NCBI RefSeq assembly: GCF_036077095.1
Contig: NZ_CP107960.1
Coordinates: 620,001-684,000 of the forward strand
From: Streptomyces sp. NBC_00376
GTDB lineage: Bacteria > Actinomycetota > Actinomycetes > Streptomycetales > Streptomycetaceae
Length of the DNA: 64,000 nucleotides
Reading direction: 5' to 3'
This document shows, piece by piece, positions 51,051 to 60,123 of the stretch. The translations under genes and the position numbers were made by a program. The number at the start of each line of letters is the position of its first letter. The stretch's first letter is position 1. The notes beneath the pieces were generated by a model. It saw only the letters and a program-made list of their open reading frames with translations. It ran no database searches and was not told the DNA's origin.

Positions 51051-51160
51051 CCCTCTACGCGGTCCTCCGCGCGCTTCAGGCCCTCCTGGCCACCTGGACC
51101 GGCGCCTGCTCGATATGCGGCCAACCCGCACCAACACCAGAACCACACCACAGGACCTAA
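51026..51160 (+). other. Slippery site and -1 frame extension of the transposase
   Basis: C-CCA-AAA (51026-51032) is a perfect X-XXY-YYZ heptamer in the transposase frame, 16 nt before its stop codon. In the -1 frame, coding continues for 44 codons (DPKSACAGLTLYAVLRALQ then ALLATWTGACSICGQPAPTP) to TAA 51158-51160 inside the right inverted repeat. The extension is hydrophobic, then has a Cys-x-x-Cys pair, and looks like real protein. Either programmed -1 frameshifting or a natural frameshift in an ancestral longer protein would explain it. Confidence 0.5.
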
Positions 51161-52519
51161 CAAAGCCCTACTAGGCAACCGCGGCTATCTGGCGGGCGGC
51201 CGGCGGGCCGCCGCCGTCGTGGACCCGCCGCGCGACATCGACCGGGTCATCGCCGCCGCCGCCCGGCGCGGCGTGCGGATCGCCCTGGTGGTGGAGACGC
51301 ATCTGCACAACGACTACGTGACCGGCGGCCTGGAGCTCGCGCGGGTCACGGGGGCGCGCTACCTGGTGCCCGCCGCCGCCGAGGTCTCCTTCGCCCGGGT
51401 CCCGGTCGCGGACGGCGACATCGCCGAGGTCGACGACGGCCTCGCGCTGCGTGCGCTCGCCACCCCCGGGCACACCCCGCACCACACCTCGTACGTGCTG
51501 GTGGAGGAGGGTCGCGACGTGGCCGCCTTCACCGGCGGCTCGCTGCTGATCGGCAGCGTGGGCCGGCCCGATCTGGTGGAGCCCCGGCTCACCGCCGAAC
51601 TGGCCCGCGCCCAGCACGCCTCCGTGCACCGCCTCGCCGACGAGCTCGCGGACGAGGTGCCCGTGCTGCCCACGCACGGCTTCGGCAGCTTCTGTTCGTC
51701 CTCGCAGGCCGAGGGGTCGGCCACGACGATCGGCGACGAGCGCCGCCGGAACGACGCCCTGGTCAAGGACGTGGACACCTTCGTCGCGGAGCTGCTCGCC
51801 GGCCTCGACGACATCCCCGCGTACTACGCGCACATGGGCCCGGCCAATGCCGCGGGGCCGGCTCCGCTCGATCTGACCCCGCCCGGCCCCGCCGACGCCG
51901 GGGAGATCTCCCGGCGGCTGGCCGCGGGCGAGTGGGTGGTGGACCTGCGCAGCCGGGTGGCGTTCGCCCAGGGGCATGTCGCCGGATCGTTCAACTTCGA
52001 GGGCGACGGTCCGCTCGCCACGTATCTGGCCTGGCTGATCCCGTGGGGCAAGCCGGTCACCCTGCTGGCGAGCACCGCCGCCGAGATCGCCCACGCACAG
52101 CGGGAACTGTCCCGCGTCGGGCTGGACCGTCCGGCCGCCGCGGCCACCGGCGGCCCCGAGGACTGGGCGGCCCCGGCGATGGAGCTCCGGTCCTTCGCCA
52201 GGTCCGACTTCGCGGGCCTGGCGGCCGCCCGGCAGCGCGGCGAGGACCCGGTGGTCCTCGACGTGCGCCGCAACACCGAGCACCTCGGTGGTGCGATAGC
52301 CGGGGCGGTGCACATTCCGCTCCACGAGCTGCCCCGGCGGCTCGGCGAGGTGCCTCCGGGCCTCGTGTGGGTGCACTGCGCGGGCGGGGCGCGGGCGGCG
52401 ATCGCCGCGTCGATGCTGGACGCGGCGGGACGCGAGGTGGTGGCCGTCGACGACGGCTTCGGCGCGGCGGCGGAGGCCGGCCTGGGGGTCGCCGCCCCCG
52501 TGACCGGGCCCTCCGCGGC

Positions 52520-53281
52520 GTGACCACGCTGATCGTGGCGCTGCTCGCCGGTGCGGTGGTCGGCCTGGCGCTCGGCGGGCTGGGCGGCGGCGGAAGCGTG
52601 CTCGCCGTTCCCGCGCTGATCTATCCACTCGGCTTCACCCCTTCCGCAGCAACCACCGCCGCACTGCTCATCGTCATCGCGACATCACTCACCGGGCTGG
52701 TCGCCCACGCCAGCGAGGGCGGGGTCCGCTGGCGTACGGGAGGGCTCTTCGCGGCGGCCGGGATCGTGCCGGCCGCGCTCGCCGGAGCACTGTCGGTGCG
52801 GGTCCCGCCCGGGCCGCTGACCGTGGGGTTCGCCGTGCTCGCGGCGGTCGCCGCAGTACGGATGCTCCGGCCGCGGGCCGGGCCGGCGTCGCAGGCCGGG
52901 CCCGGTACGAGTGACGTGTCCGCCGGACGGGTGGCGCGGACGGGTGCCGGGCTCGGCGCGGTGACCGGGTTCCTCGGCGTGGGCGGCGGGTTCCTGGTGG
53001 TCCCCACGCTGGTCACCGTGGTCGCCCTCCCGATGACCGCGGCGGTCGGTACCAGCCTGCTGGTCATCACGGTGAACTCCGTGGCCGCACTGGCCACCCG
53101 TCTCGCCACGCCCACCGCGCTGGACTGGGCGACCATCGCCCCGTTCACCGCGACGGCGGTGCTCGGCGCCTGGGACGGGCGGCGGCTCGCCGCGAAGGTG
53201 TCCACGGCCGCCCTGCAACGGATCTTCGGCGTGACCCTGCTGGCGGTGGCCGCGTTCATGCTCGTCGACGCCGTGGCATGA
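52520..53281 (+). CDS. TauE/SafE-family anion exporter
   Basis: A 253-residue membrane protein with about eight hydrophobic segments and the internal duplication of TauE/SafE proteins: GLGGGGSVLAVPALIYPLGF (about 20-39) and GFLGVGGGFLVVPTLVTVVALP (about 153-174). In cst-type operons these carry sulfite or related anions out of the cell. The GTG overlaps the MBL-rhodanese TGA, so it depended on translation and transcription through that gene and probably suffers a polar effect from the IS. Confidence 0.85.
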   Translation: MTTLIVALLAGAVVGLALGGLGGGGSVLAVPALIYPLGFTPSAATTAALLIVIATSLTGLVAHASEGGVRWRTGGLFAAAGIVPAALAGALSVRVPPGPLTVGFAVLAAVAAVRMLRPRAGPASQAGPGTSDVSAGRVARTGAGLGAVTGFLGVGGGFLVVPTLVTVVALPMTAAVGTSLLVITVNSVAALATRLATPTALDWATIAPFTATAVLGAWDGRRLAAKVSTAALQRIFGVTLLAVAAFMLVDAVA

Positions 53282-53305
53282 ACCACGGCGTCGCCCCCGG
53301 CCGGC

Positions 53306-54327
<1,022 letters not shown>

Positions 54328-54342
54328 CACCCGCGGTGCCCT

Positions 54343-54374
54343 GAGCGGGAGGAGCCGGCCGGTTCCTCCCGCTC
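54343..54374. terminator. Bidirectional terminator
   Basis: GAGCGGGAGGA (54343-54353) and TCCTCCCGCTC (54364-54374) form a perfect 11-bp stem, with further outer pairing (TGCCC/GGGCA), between the convergent rhodanese and iminopeptidase genes. Confidence 0.75.
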
Positions 54375-54384
54375 ACGGGCACGG

Positions 54385-55680
54385 TCAGACTTCGTCCCGG
54401 ACCAGGGCCAGCAGCCGGTCCAGCACCCGCGGTCCGCCCGCGCGCAGCCCGTCGTGCTCGTACTCGTCGGTCACCCAGGTGCGCAGTCCCCGGATCGACG
54501 CCGCCGTGCGCAGCGCGTGTGCCGTGTCGACGTACATGTCGTCGTGGTAGACGGCCGCCGCGACCGGCACCTGATTGGCCGCCAGGCGCTCGGGGTCGTA
54601 CAGCGGCGCCCAGCCGGTGCGGGCGGCCAGCAGTTCGGCGGTCTCGCGCAGCGGGCGCAGCGCCGGGTCCACCTCGAAGTGCCAGGGGTGGATGCTCTCA
54701 CCGGTGAAGAGCACCGGGCCGTCGCCCTTGAGCGCCTCGGCCGCGTCGAACTGCGGGAACTCTCCGCGGACCCGCTCGGCGGACCAGCCGGTGGACCGCT
54801 CGTCCTGCCCGTAGATCGCCTCGTGCAGCAGGGCGTACAGCGGGTGCCCGGCGAACGAGGAGGCCGTGCGCACGGCCTCCTGGAAGGTGTCGGAGAGCTC
54901 GGTGCCGTGCGGGGTGCGGACGAAGGCGTTCTCCAGCAGGTAGTGCAGCTGGTGGCTGCCGCTGCCGCCGCCGAGCATGATGCCGAGGGACTGGAACCCT
55001 TCGGCCGTCAGGCGGTGTCCGGCGCTGTCGGTGGGGTGCTCCAGCAGATGGGCGGTGATCTCCCGGACGCGCTCTACGTCCTGCGGATAGCGGGCGTAGT
55101 GCGCGGCGTTCTTGCGCTCGATGCGGAGGTAGGCGGCCCGGTACACGTCGTCGGCGTGCGCGTCGAGGGAGGGCAGCCCGCCGGTGATCAGGACGGTCCT
55201 GAGCCCTTCGGGTGCGGCCGACAGATAGCGGACGGCGCAGAAGCCGCCGAAGGACTGGCCGAGGACCGTCCAGGGTTCGCCGCCGGTCAGCTGCGGGCGG
55301 ATCAGCTCGCAGTCGCGCACGATGCTGTCGGCCCGGAAGTGGCTGAGGTAGTCGGCCTGCTCGCGCGGGCCGCCGCGCAGCGGCAGGGTCTGCCGGTTGG
55401 CGGGGGTGGAGAGGCCGGTGCCGCGCTGGTCGAGCAGCAGCACCCGGAACTCCTGCACGGCCCGCCCCAGCCATGCCTCGGTGCCGATGAAGCGCCGCGC
55501 ACCGAAGCCGGGACCGCCCTCCAGGTACACCAGCCAGGGCAGCTCCTCGTCGGCCCGGCCGCTCGCCACGGCCTCCCTGCCGAAGACTTCGATCTGCTCG
55601 CCGCCCGGATCGCTGTGGTCGAGCGGGACCGTGAAATGGCGGTCGGTGAATACGATGCCGGGGTGCCGGTAGCTGTTCAC
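54385..55680 (-). CDS. Proline iminopeptidase-type alpha/beta hydrolase
   Basis: A 431-residue alpha/beta hydrolase of peptidase family S33: oxyanion GGPGFG (55-60), LLLDQRGTGLSTP (81-93), nucleophile GQSFGG (Ser143), and a large cap domain after it. The length and GGPG/DQRGTG pair match bacterial prolyl aminopeptidases, which remove N-terminal proline from peptides. The GTG at 55678-55680 was chosen because AGGAG lies 6 nt upstream; a longer reading with an extra 18 residues is possible. Divergent from the OpuCA-like ATPase gene. Confidence 0.87.
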   Translation of the reverse strand: MNSYRHPGIVFTDRHFTVPLDHSDPGGEQIEVFGREAVASGRADEELPWLVYLEGGPGFGARRFIGTEAWLGRAVQEFRVLLLDQRGTGLSTPANRQTLPLRGGPREQADYLSHFRADSIVRDCELIRPQLTGGEPWTVLGQSFGGFCAVRYLSAAPEGLRTVLITGGLPSLDAHADDVYRAAYLRIERKNAAHYARYPQDVERVREITAHLLEHPTDSAGHRLTAEGFQSLGIMLGGGSGSHQLHYLLENAFVRTPHGTELSDTFQEAVRTASSFAGHPLYALLHEAIYGQDERSTGWSAERVRGEFPQFDAAEALKGDGPVLFTGESIHPWHFEVDPALRPLRETAELLAARTGWAPLYDPERLAANQVPVAAAVYHDDMYVDTAHALRTAASIRGLRTWVTDEYEHDGLRAGGPRVLDRLLALVRDEV

Positions 55681-55786
55681 AAGGTGCTCCTGAATCAGAT
55701 GTGCCACGGACAGTTCAGCACACGGCAACGACACGGACGGTCGCGGCCCGTGTGCGGTGCGCCCGGGTGCCTCCTACCGTGCAGGC

Positions 55787-56950
55787 ATGATCCGGTTCGA
55801 GCAGGTCGGCAAGGTGTATCCGGACGGCACGAGCGCGGTCGACGGGCTCTCCTTCGAGGTCGCCGAGGGGGAACTGGTCACCCTCGTCGGGCCGTCCGGC
55901 TGCGGCAAGACGACCACGATGATGATGGTGAACCGGCTGATCGAACCGTCGTCGGGCCGGATCCTGGTCGGCGGCGAGGACATCTCCGGTGTCGACCCGG
56001 TGAAACTGCGCCGCCGGATCGGCTACGTCATCCAGCAGGTCGGTCTCTTCCCGCACCGCACGGTCCTCGACAACACGGCGACCGTGCCGGCGCTGGTGGG
56101 CTGGAAACGGGCGAGGGCCCGGGAGCGGGCGGCCGAGCTGCTGGATCTGGTGGGCCTCGATCCGAAGACGTACGGTTCCCGCTACCCCGCGCAGCTCTCC
56201 GGCGGTCAGCGCCAACGGGTGGGCGTGGCAAGGGCGTTGGCAGCGGATCCGCCGGTGCTGCTGATGGACGAGCCGTTCGGCGCGGTCGACCCGGTGGTGC
56301 GCGAGCGGCTGCAGTACGAGTTCCTGAGCCTGCAGGCGACGGTCCGCAAGACGGTCCTGATGGTCACCCATGACATCGAGGAGGCGGTCCGGATGGGCGA
56401 CCGGATCGCGGTGTACGGGGCGGGGCGCATCGAGCAGTTCGACACCCCGGCAGCCGTGCTCGGGGCTCCCGCGACCCCGTACGTGGCACGGTTCGTCGGC
56501 GCCGACCGGGGCCTGAAGCGGCTCTCGGTCACCGAGATCGAGCCGGATGACCTTCAGGAGCCGCCGGTCGCCCGGCTGGACGAGCCGGCCGGCGCGGCGG
56601 CGGCCCGGCTCGGCGCCACGGGGGCCCGCTGGGCGGTGGTGCTGAACGGCGAGGGCGATCTGCACGGCTGGGTGGCGGCGGATGCGCTGCGGATCGCGGG
56701 CGGGTACGGCACGGTCGGCGAACTGGCCCGCAGGATGGATGCCTGGGTGCCGGTCGGCGCCCCGCTTAAGCAGGCGTTCAGCGAGATGCTCCAGCACGAC
56801 GCGGGGTGGGTCGCGGTACTGGACGGTTCACGGTTCCTCGGCGTGCTGACACCGGCCAAGCTCCACGAGGCGCTGCGCCGTTCGGTCGACGCGGACGCGC
56901 GGGGCGTGGCCCGGGACGAGGTGCCCTTCGACTCGGTCGCCGACGCGTAG
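55787..56950 (+). CDS. opuCA: Glycine betaine/choline-type ABC ATPase with CBS domains
   Basis: A 387-residue ATPase: Walker A GPSGCGKT (35-42), Q-loop IQQVGLFPH, signature LSGGQRQRVG, Walker B LLMDEPFGAVDP, switch THDIEEAVRMGD, then two CBS-like modules (about 255-375). This is the OpuCA/ProV layout for osmoprotectant uptake; CBS domains sense ionic strength or nucleotides. Its presumed partners (permeases and binding protein) lie at 60124-62422 on the other strand, 3.2 kb away, an unusual split. Confidence 0.88.
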   Translation: MIRFEQVGKVYPDGTSAVDGLSFEVAEGELVTLVGPSGCGKTTTMMMVNRLIEPSSGRILVGGEDISGVDPVKLRRRIGYVIQQVGLFPHRTVLDNTATVPALVGWKRARARERAAELLDLVGLDPKTYGSRYPAQLSGGQRQRVGVARALAADPPVLLMDEPFGAVDPVVRERLQYEFLSLQATVRKTVLMVTHDIEEAVRMGDRIAVYGAGRIEQFDTPAAVLGAPATPYVARFVGADRGLKRLSVTEIEPDDLQEPPVARLDEPAGAAAARLGATGARWAVVLNGEGDLHGWVAADALRIAGGYGTVGELARRMDAWVPVGAPLKQAFSEMLQHDAGWVAVLDGSRFLGVLTPAKLHEALRRSVDADARGVARDEVPFDSVADA

Positions 56951-56971
56951 GACGTACGGGCGCGGCCGGTG

Positions 56972-57247
56972 CTAGCGCCCGCGCCGGTAGCTGCTGCCGT
57001 CCTTGGGCCTGACCAGCAGGCCGGCGACGACCAGGTAGCGGCGCAGCGCCGAGCAGTCGTCGTGCACCGTGAGCAGGGCCTCGTTGACCTCTCGCTCCGT
57101 GTAGCTGCGGTCCCGCTCGAAGAGGGTGTCGGAGAGGTGGACGAGCAACTGCTCCCGGCGGGCCGTCTTGCGGGGGATCGCCGTCAGGCGGCCGTGCGAG
57201 AAGAGCGCTTCGACCTGGTGCGAGCCGCTTGTTCCGTTGTCTGACAT
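56972..57247 (-). CDS. DUF2087-family protein
   Basis: A 91-residue protein with the DUF2087 pattern: FSHGRLTAIPRKTARREQLLVHL, YTEREVNEALLTVHDDCSALRRYLVVAGLLVRPKDG and a Tyr-Arg-rich end. The fold is a small winged-helix-like unit found alone or attached to ArsR regulators; no function is known. The ATG at 57245-57247 was preferred over an earlier one with poor context. Confidence 0.75.
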   Translation of the reverse strand: MSDNGTSGSHQVEALFSHGRLTAIPRKTARREQLLVHLSDTLFERDRSYTEREVNEALLTVHDDCSALRRYLVVAGLLVRPKDGSSYRRGR

Positions 57248-57345
57248 GGGGAGGAGGATCGCAGGCACCCGCCCCGCGGGCAACGGGTTTTCGGCCCGCC
57301 CGCGGGAACGGGTGAACGCCCCGGATCAGAGGTACGTGGCGGCCG

Positions 57346-57755
57346 TCACGCAGAAGCCGCCGGGGCGACGGCCCAGACGTAGGGCGGGGTGCGGACCATC
57401 ACCTGCTGCGGGGTGACGCCCGCGTACTGCGCGCTCCACACGGTCCGGGTGCTCGTGGGGTCGGCGACGCCGAACACCTGGTTGTACGAGGTGGCCAGGC
57501 CCAGCACCGCGGTGGCGGGGTAGATACCGGCGGCGACCAGGACACCGGCGATGCCTGCGCCGAGACCGAAGACGTTGAGCGGGCCGCGGTAGAGGCAGAG
57601 CGGCACGAGGACGGTGAAGACGAGCACGAAGAGCACCGCGTTCTGCGGGCTGACCGCCTTGACGAGGGGTTCGAGCGCGTCGACGGCCCCGGGCAGTTTC
57701 ACGGCAGCGAGCAGGATGCCAATGGCGATGAACAGGGTGATCGGCGCGGCGCGGC
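57346..57755 (-). pseudogene. Permease C-terminal remnant
   Basis: Read leftward, the frame from about 57755 gives PITLFIAIGILLAAVKLP, then QNAVLFVLVFTVLVPLCLYRG, GAGIAGVLVAAGIYPATAVLG and a tail VRTPPYVWAVA. These are the last three membrane segments of a larger permease (complete members would have over 400 residues). The 5' part is missing, and the sequence joins directly to the first 20 codons of a FAD oxidoreductase in a different frame. A deletion scar; any product is truncated. Confidence 0.65.
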
Positions 57756-57809
57756 GGCGACGTCGCCCAGTCCGGCGCCCACGACGAGGATGTCCGGTTC
57801 GGGTATCAC
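57750..57809 (-). pseudogene. FAD-dependent oxidoreductase, N-terminal remnant
   Basis: A GTG at 57807-57809, preceded by AAGGAG, opens MIPEPDILVVGAGLGDVAAA, the exact start of a FAD-dependent oxidoreductase with its GxGxxG loop. The reading then leaves the family and enters permease sequence out of frame, ending at a stop after about 37 codons. The gene lies just downstream of lacI, as expected for an operon member, so a deletion fused two operon genes. Confidence 0.65.
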
Positions 57810-57847
57810 GGGTCTCCTTGAGCTGTACGTACGGGTGGCGCGGTCGG

Positions 57848-58954
57848 TCAGTGGTCTTCGATGACGGGTGGCGGGCCCGAAGTGGCCCCGGGCCGGAAGG
57901 CGCAGGCGACCAGGGGTTCGGTGGCCTCTTCCCCCGCGACCAGCGCGGCGAGCATGCGCACGGCGGCCGCGCCGAGCCGGGTGCGGGGGATGTCGAAACC
58001 GGTGGGTTCGGGTCCGTCCGCGAGGTCGGCGGGCGGGCTGCCGAGCAGCGCCATCGAGGCGTCGCGCGGGCAGTCGATCCCGGCGTCGGCGACCGCCCGG
58101 CGCAGGGCGCGCCAGGCGGCTCCGGTGTCGGTCTCCTCGGCGACGAACGCGGTGACGCCGTCGGCGAGCCAGCTACGCAGCCGCTCGGGGGTGAGGTCTC
58201 GCTCCGGGTCCGCGGAACGGAAGACGGTCCCGGGCCCGGCCAGGCCGACCGCCGCGAGCCCCTCGCGGAAGCCGTGTTCGCGGTCGGTGGAGGCGGGCGC
58301 CTCGTCGTCCTCGCGGATCAGCACCATCCGGCGGTGCCCGAGGCCGGCGAGGTGGCCGACGACCTCGCGGGCGGCGCTCACGTAGTCGGCGCCGACCCAG
58401 CGCAGGCCCTCCGGCTCGTCCCGGCGGCCGAGGTGGACCATCGGGAAGCCGTCGGCGACCAGCCGGCCCAGCTCCTCGGCCGGTGCGTGGCGGCCGAGGA
58501 AGAGACAGCCGTCGGCGAGGCGGACCCGGTTCAGCGCGTCGGGCCCGGCGGCCCCCGCGCCACCGGTGCTCGACCCCGTGAACAGCACCAGGTCGTAGCC
58601 GCGCTCCGCGGCCTCGCGCTCCACGCCCACCAGGAACGGGTAGTACGAGTGCTGCACATCGGTGGGGAACGTCGCGGTGAAGCTGAACACGCCCAGCAGG
58701 TTGTTGCGCGCCGCCGCGAGCCTGCGGGCCGCCGGGTCGGGGACGTAACCGAGGGACCGGGCCGCCTCCAGGACCTTGCGCCGGGTCTCCTCCGAGATCG
58801 CGGGCCCCTGTCTCTTGTCCGCGAGCACCAGCGAGACCGTGGCCTGCGAGACTCCGGCGAGCCGTGCGACCTCCGCCTGGCGCGGACGGGCCGTGCGGCC
58901 CGCCGGTGCGGGTGAACGGCCGGGCCTGGCCCGCTTCCCGGGTTCCTCCACCAT
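57848..58954 (-). CDS. LacI-family transcriptional regulator
   Basis: A 368-residue regulator: after a basic N-terminus, the LacI HTH EVARLAGVSQATVSLVLADKRQGPAISEETRRKV (about 28-60), hinge LGYVPDPAARRLAAARNN, and a periplasmic-binding-type sugar domain. It is divergent from a CE7 esterase; two palindromic sites between them suggest control of both directions. The sugar is unknown; esterase context suggests xylan-type acetylated oligosaccharides. A GTG at 58949 is better spaced to GAGGAG than the ATG at 58954. Confidence 0.87.
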   Translation of the reverse strand: MVEEPGKRARPGRSPAPAGRTARPRQAEVARLAGVSQATVSLVLADKRQGPAISEETRRKVLEAARSLGYVPDPAARRLAAARNNLLGVFSFTATFPTDVQHSYYPFLVGVEREAAERGYDLVLFTGSSTGGAGAAGPDALNRVRLADGCLFLGRHAPAEELGRLVADGFPMVHLGRRDEPEGLRWVGADYVSAAREVVGHLAGLGHRRMVLIREDDEAPASTDREHGFREGLAAVGLAGPGTVFRSADPERDLTPERLRSWLADGVTAFVAEETDTGAAWRALRRAVADAGIDCPRDASMALLGSPPADLADGPEPTGFDIPRTRLGAAAVRMLAALVAGEEATEPLVACAFRPGATSGPPPVIEDH

Positions 58955-58970
58955 GGCTCCTCACATCGAT

Positions 58971-58995
58971 TAATGCGTATTACTAATGCGCATTG
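58971..58995. promoter_or_regulatory. LacI-type operators
   Basis: TAATGCGTATTA (58971-58982) and TAATGCGCATTG (58984-58995) are adjacent, each a palindrome of the AATGCGCATT kind with a central CpG, typical of LacI-family sites. They lie 17 bp upstream of lacI and about 110 bp upstream of the CE7 esterase. Confidence 0.65.
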
Positions 58996-59106
58996 ACGAG
59001 TACTGTGAGGGTCGTCCGGATGCCGGTCAATGGGACGGGCACAACTTCTTCGCCGCACGCCCCCGTACGGTGTGATCAACCATCCCCGCGAAGAAGGCGG
59101 TCCCAC

Positions 59107-60081
59107 ATGTCCCTGTTCGATCTGCCGCTCGACCGGCTGCGTGAGTACCGCAGCGGTTCGGTCGAGCCGGAGGACTTCGACGCGTTCTGGACGAAGACGC
59201 TGGACGAGACACGGTCCCACGACCTCGACGCCCGTTTCGAGCCGCGCACCGGCACCGGGCTGTCCACCGTGGACGTGTACGACGTGACGTTCGCGGGCTT
59301 CGGTGGTCATCCGGTCAAGGGCTGGTTCGTCCTCCCGGCGGGCACCACGGAGCCGCTGCCGGTGGTGGTCGAGTTCATCGGTTACGGCGGCGGGCGGGGC
59401 CTGGCTCACACCCACCTGCTCTGGGCCTCGGCCGGTTTCGCCCACTTCGTGATGGACACCCGGGGTCAGGGCAGCGGCTGGCTCGTCGGCGACACCCCGG
59501 ACCCGGTGGGCAGTGCCCCCGCGTACCCCGGTTTCATGACCCGGGGCATCGAGGACCCGGAGTCGTACTACTACCGGCGGGTGTTCACCGACGCCGTGCG
59601 GGCGGTGGAGGCGGCGCGTTCGCACCCGCTGGCCGACGCGTCGCGCACCGCGGCCATCGGCGAGAGCCAGGGCGGCGGCATCACCCTCGCCGTGGGCGGG
59701 CTGATACCCGACCTGGTGGCGATCGCGCCGGACGTCCCGTTCCTCTGCGACTTCCCCCGCGCCCTCACCGTCACCGACCGGACCCCGTACCGCGAGGTGG
59801 GCAACTACCTCAAGACGCACCGCGGCCGGGCCGACCGGGCGAGGGCCACGCTGTCCTACTTCGACGGGGTGCACTTCGCGGCGCGCGGGCGGGCGCCGGC
59901 GCTGTTCTCCACCGCCCTGGAGGACATGACCTGCCCGCCCTCGACCGTCTTCGCCGCCTTCAACGCCTACGCCCACCCGGACAAGACCATCGAGGTCTAC
60001 GACTTCAACGACCACGAGGGCGGCGGTCCGTTCCAGGAGGCCGTGCAGCTGGGCTGGCTGCCGGGGAGGCTGCGGGCCTGA
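59107..60081 (+). CDS. CE7-family acetyl xylan esterase / cephalosporin-C deacetylase
   Basis: A 324-residue esterase: DTRGQG (117-122), nucleophile GESQGGG (Ser187), the Asp in LEDMTCPPST and the His in NDHEGGG near the C-terminus. These are the CE7 signatures (RGQ, GxSQG, HE). It removes acetyl groups from xylo-oligosaccharides and similar substrates; no signal peptide is present, so it acts inside the cell. The ATG at 59107 starts with the family-typical MSLFDLPL. Divergent from a LacI regulator. Confidence 0.9.
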   Translation: MSLFDLPLDRLREYRSGSVEPEDFDAFWTKTLDETRSHDLDARFEPRTGTGLSTVDVYDVTFAGFGGHPVKGWFVLPAGTTEPLPVVVEFIGYGGGRGLAHTHLLWASAGFAHFVMDTRGQGSGWLVGDTPDPVGSAPAYPGFMTRGIEDPESYYYRRVFTDAVRAVEAARSHPLADASRTAAIGESQGGGITLAVGGLIPDLVAIAPDVPFLCDFPRALTVTDRTPYREVGNYLKTHRGRADRARATLSYFDGVHFAARGRAPALFSTALEDMTCPPSTVFAAFNAYAHPDKTIEVYDFNDHEGGGPFQEAVQLGWLPGRLRA

Positions 60082-60123
60082 CCGCGCGGGGCGGCGGTCG
60101 GCCACGACGGTGTTCCGCGTCGG

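Larger units (their letters stand above)
49727..51170 (+). mobile_element. IS701-family insertion sequence, 1444 bp
   Basis: Ends are the perfect 16-bp inverted repeats TAGGGCTTTGTTAGGT (49727-49742) and ACCTAACAAAGCCCTA (51155-51170). They are flanked by the direct target duplication CTAG (49723-49726 and 51171-51174). CTAG fits the YTAR target preference of IS701-family elements. One transposase gene fills the element. Intact ends, an exact duplication and an undamaged host gene on both sides indicate recent insertion. Confidence 0.93.
49690..52523 (+). pseudogene. MBL-fold/rhodanese persulfide-detoxification gene split by an IS
   Basis: Codons 1-12 (GTG at 49690, MFFVDTIETAGL) are followed by an IS701 element. 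The gene resumes at the second CTAG copy (51171) and runs to 52523. Removing 1448 bp (IS plus one CTAG) gives one 461-residue frame: MBL domain with THLHNDYVTGG, a central rhodanese-like segment, and a C-terminal rhodanese with VWVHCAGGARAAIA (active Cys). This is the CstB/BlhA-type layout for persulfide oxidation and sulfur transfer. As it stands the 5' part stops after 16 codons. A GTG at 51219 could start a 434-residue product lacking about 28 N-terminal residues if the IS supplies transcription. Confidence 0.88.

Noticed and set aside
49727..51170. CRISPR array or integron in the accessory region
   Set aside because: No spaced direct repeats were seen; the element is fully explained as an IS701-type transposon.
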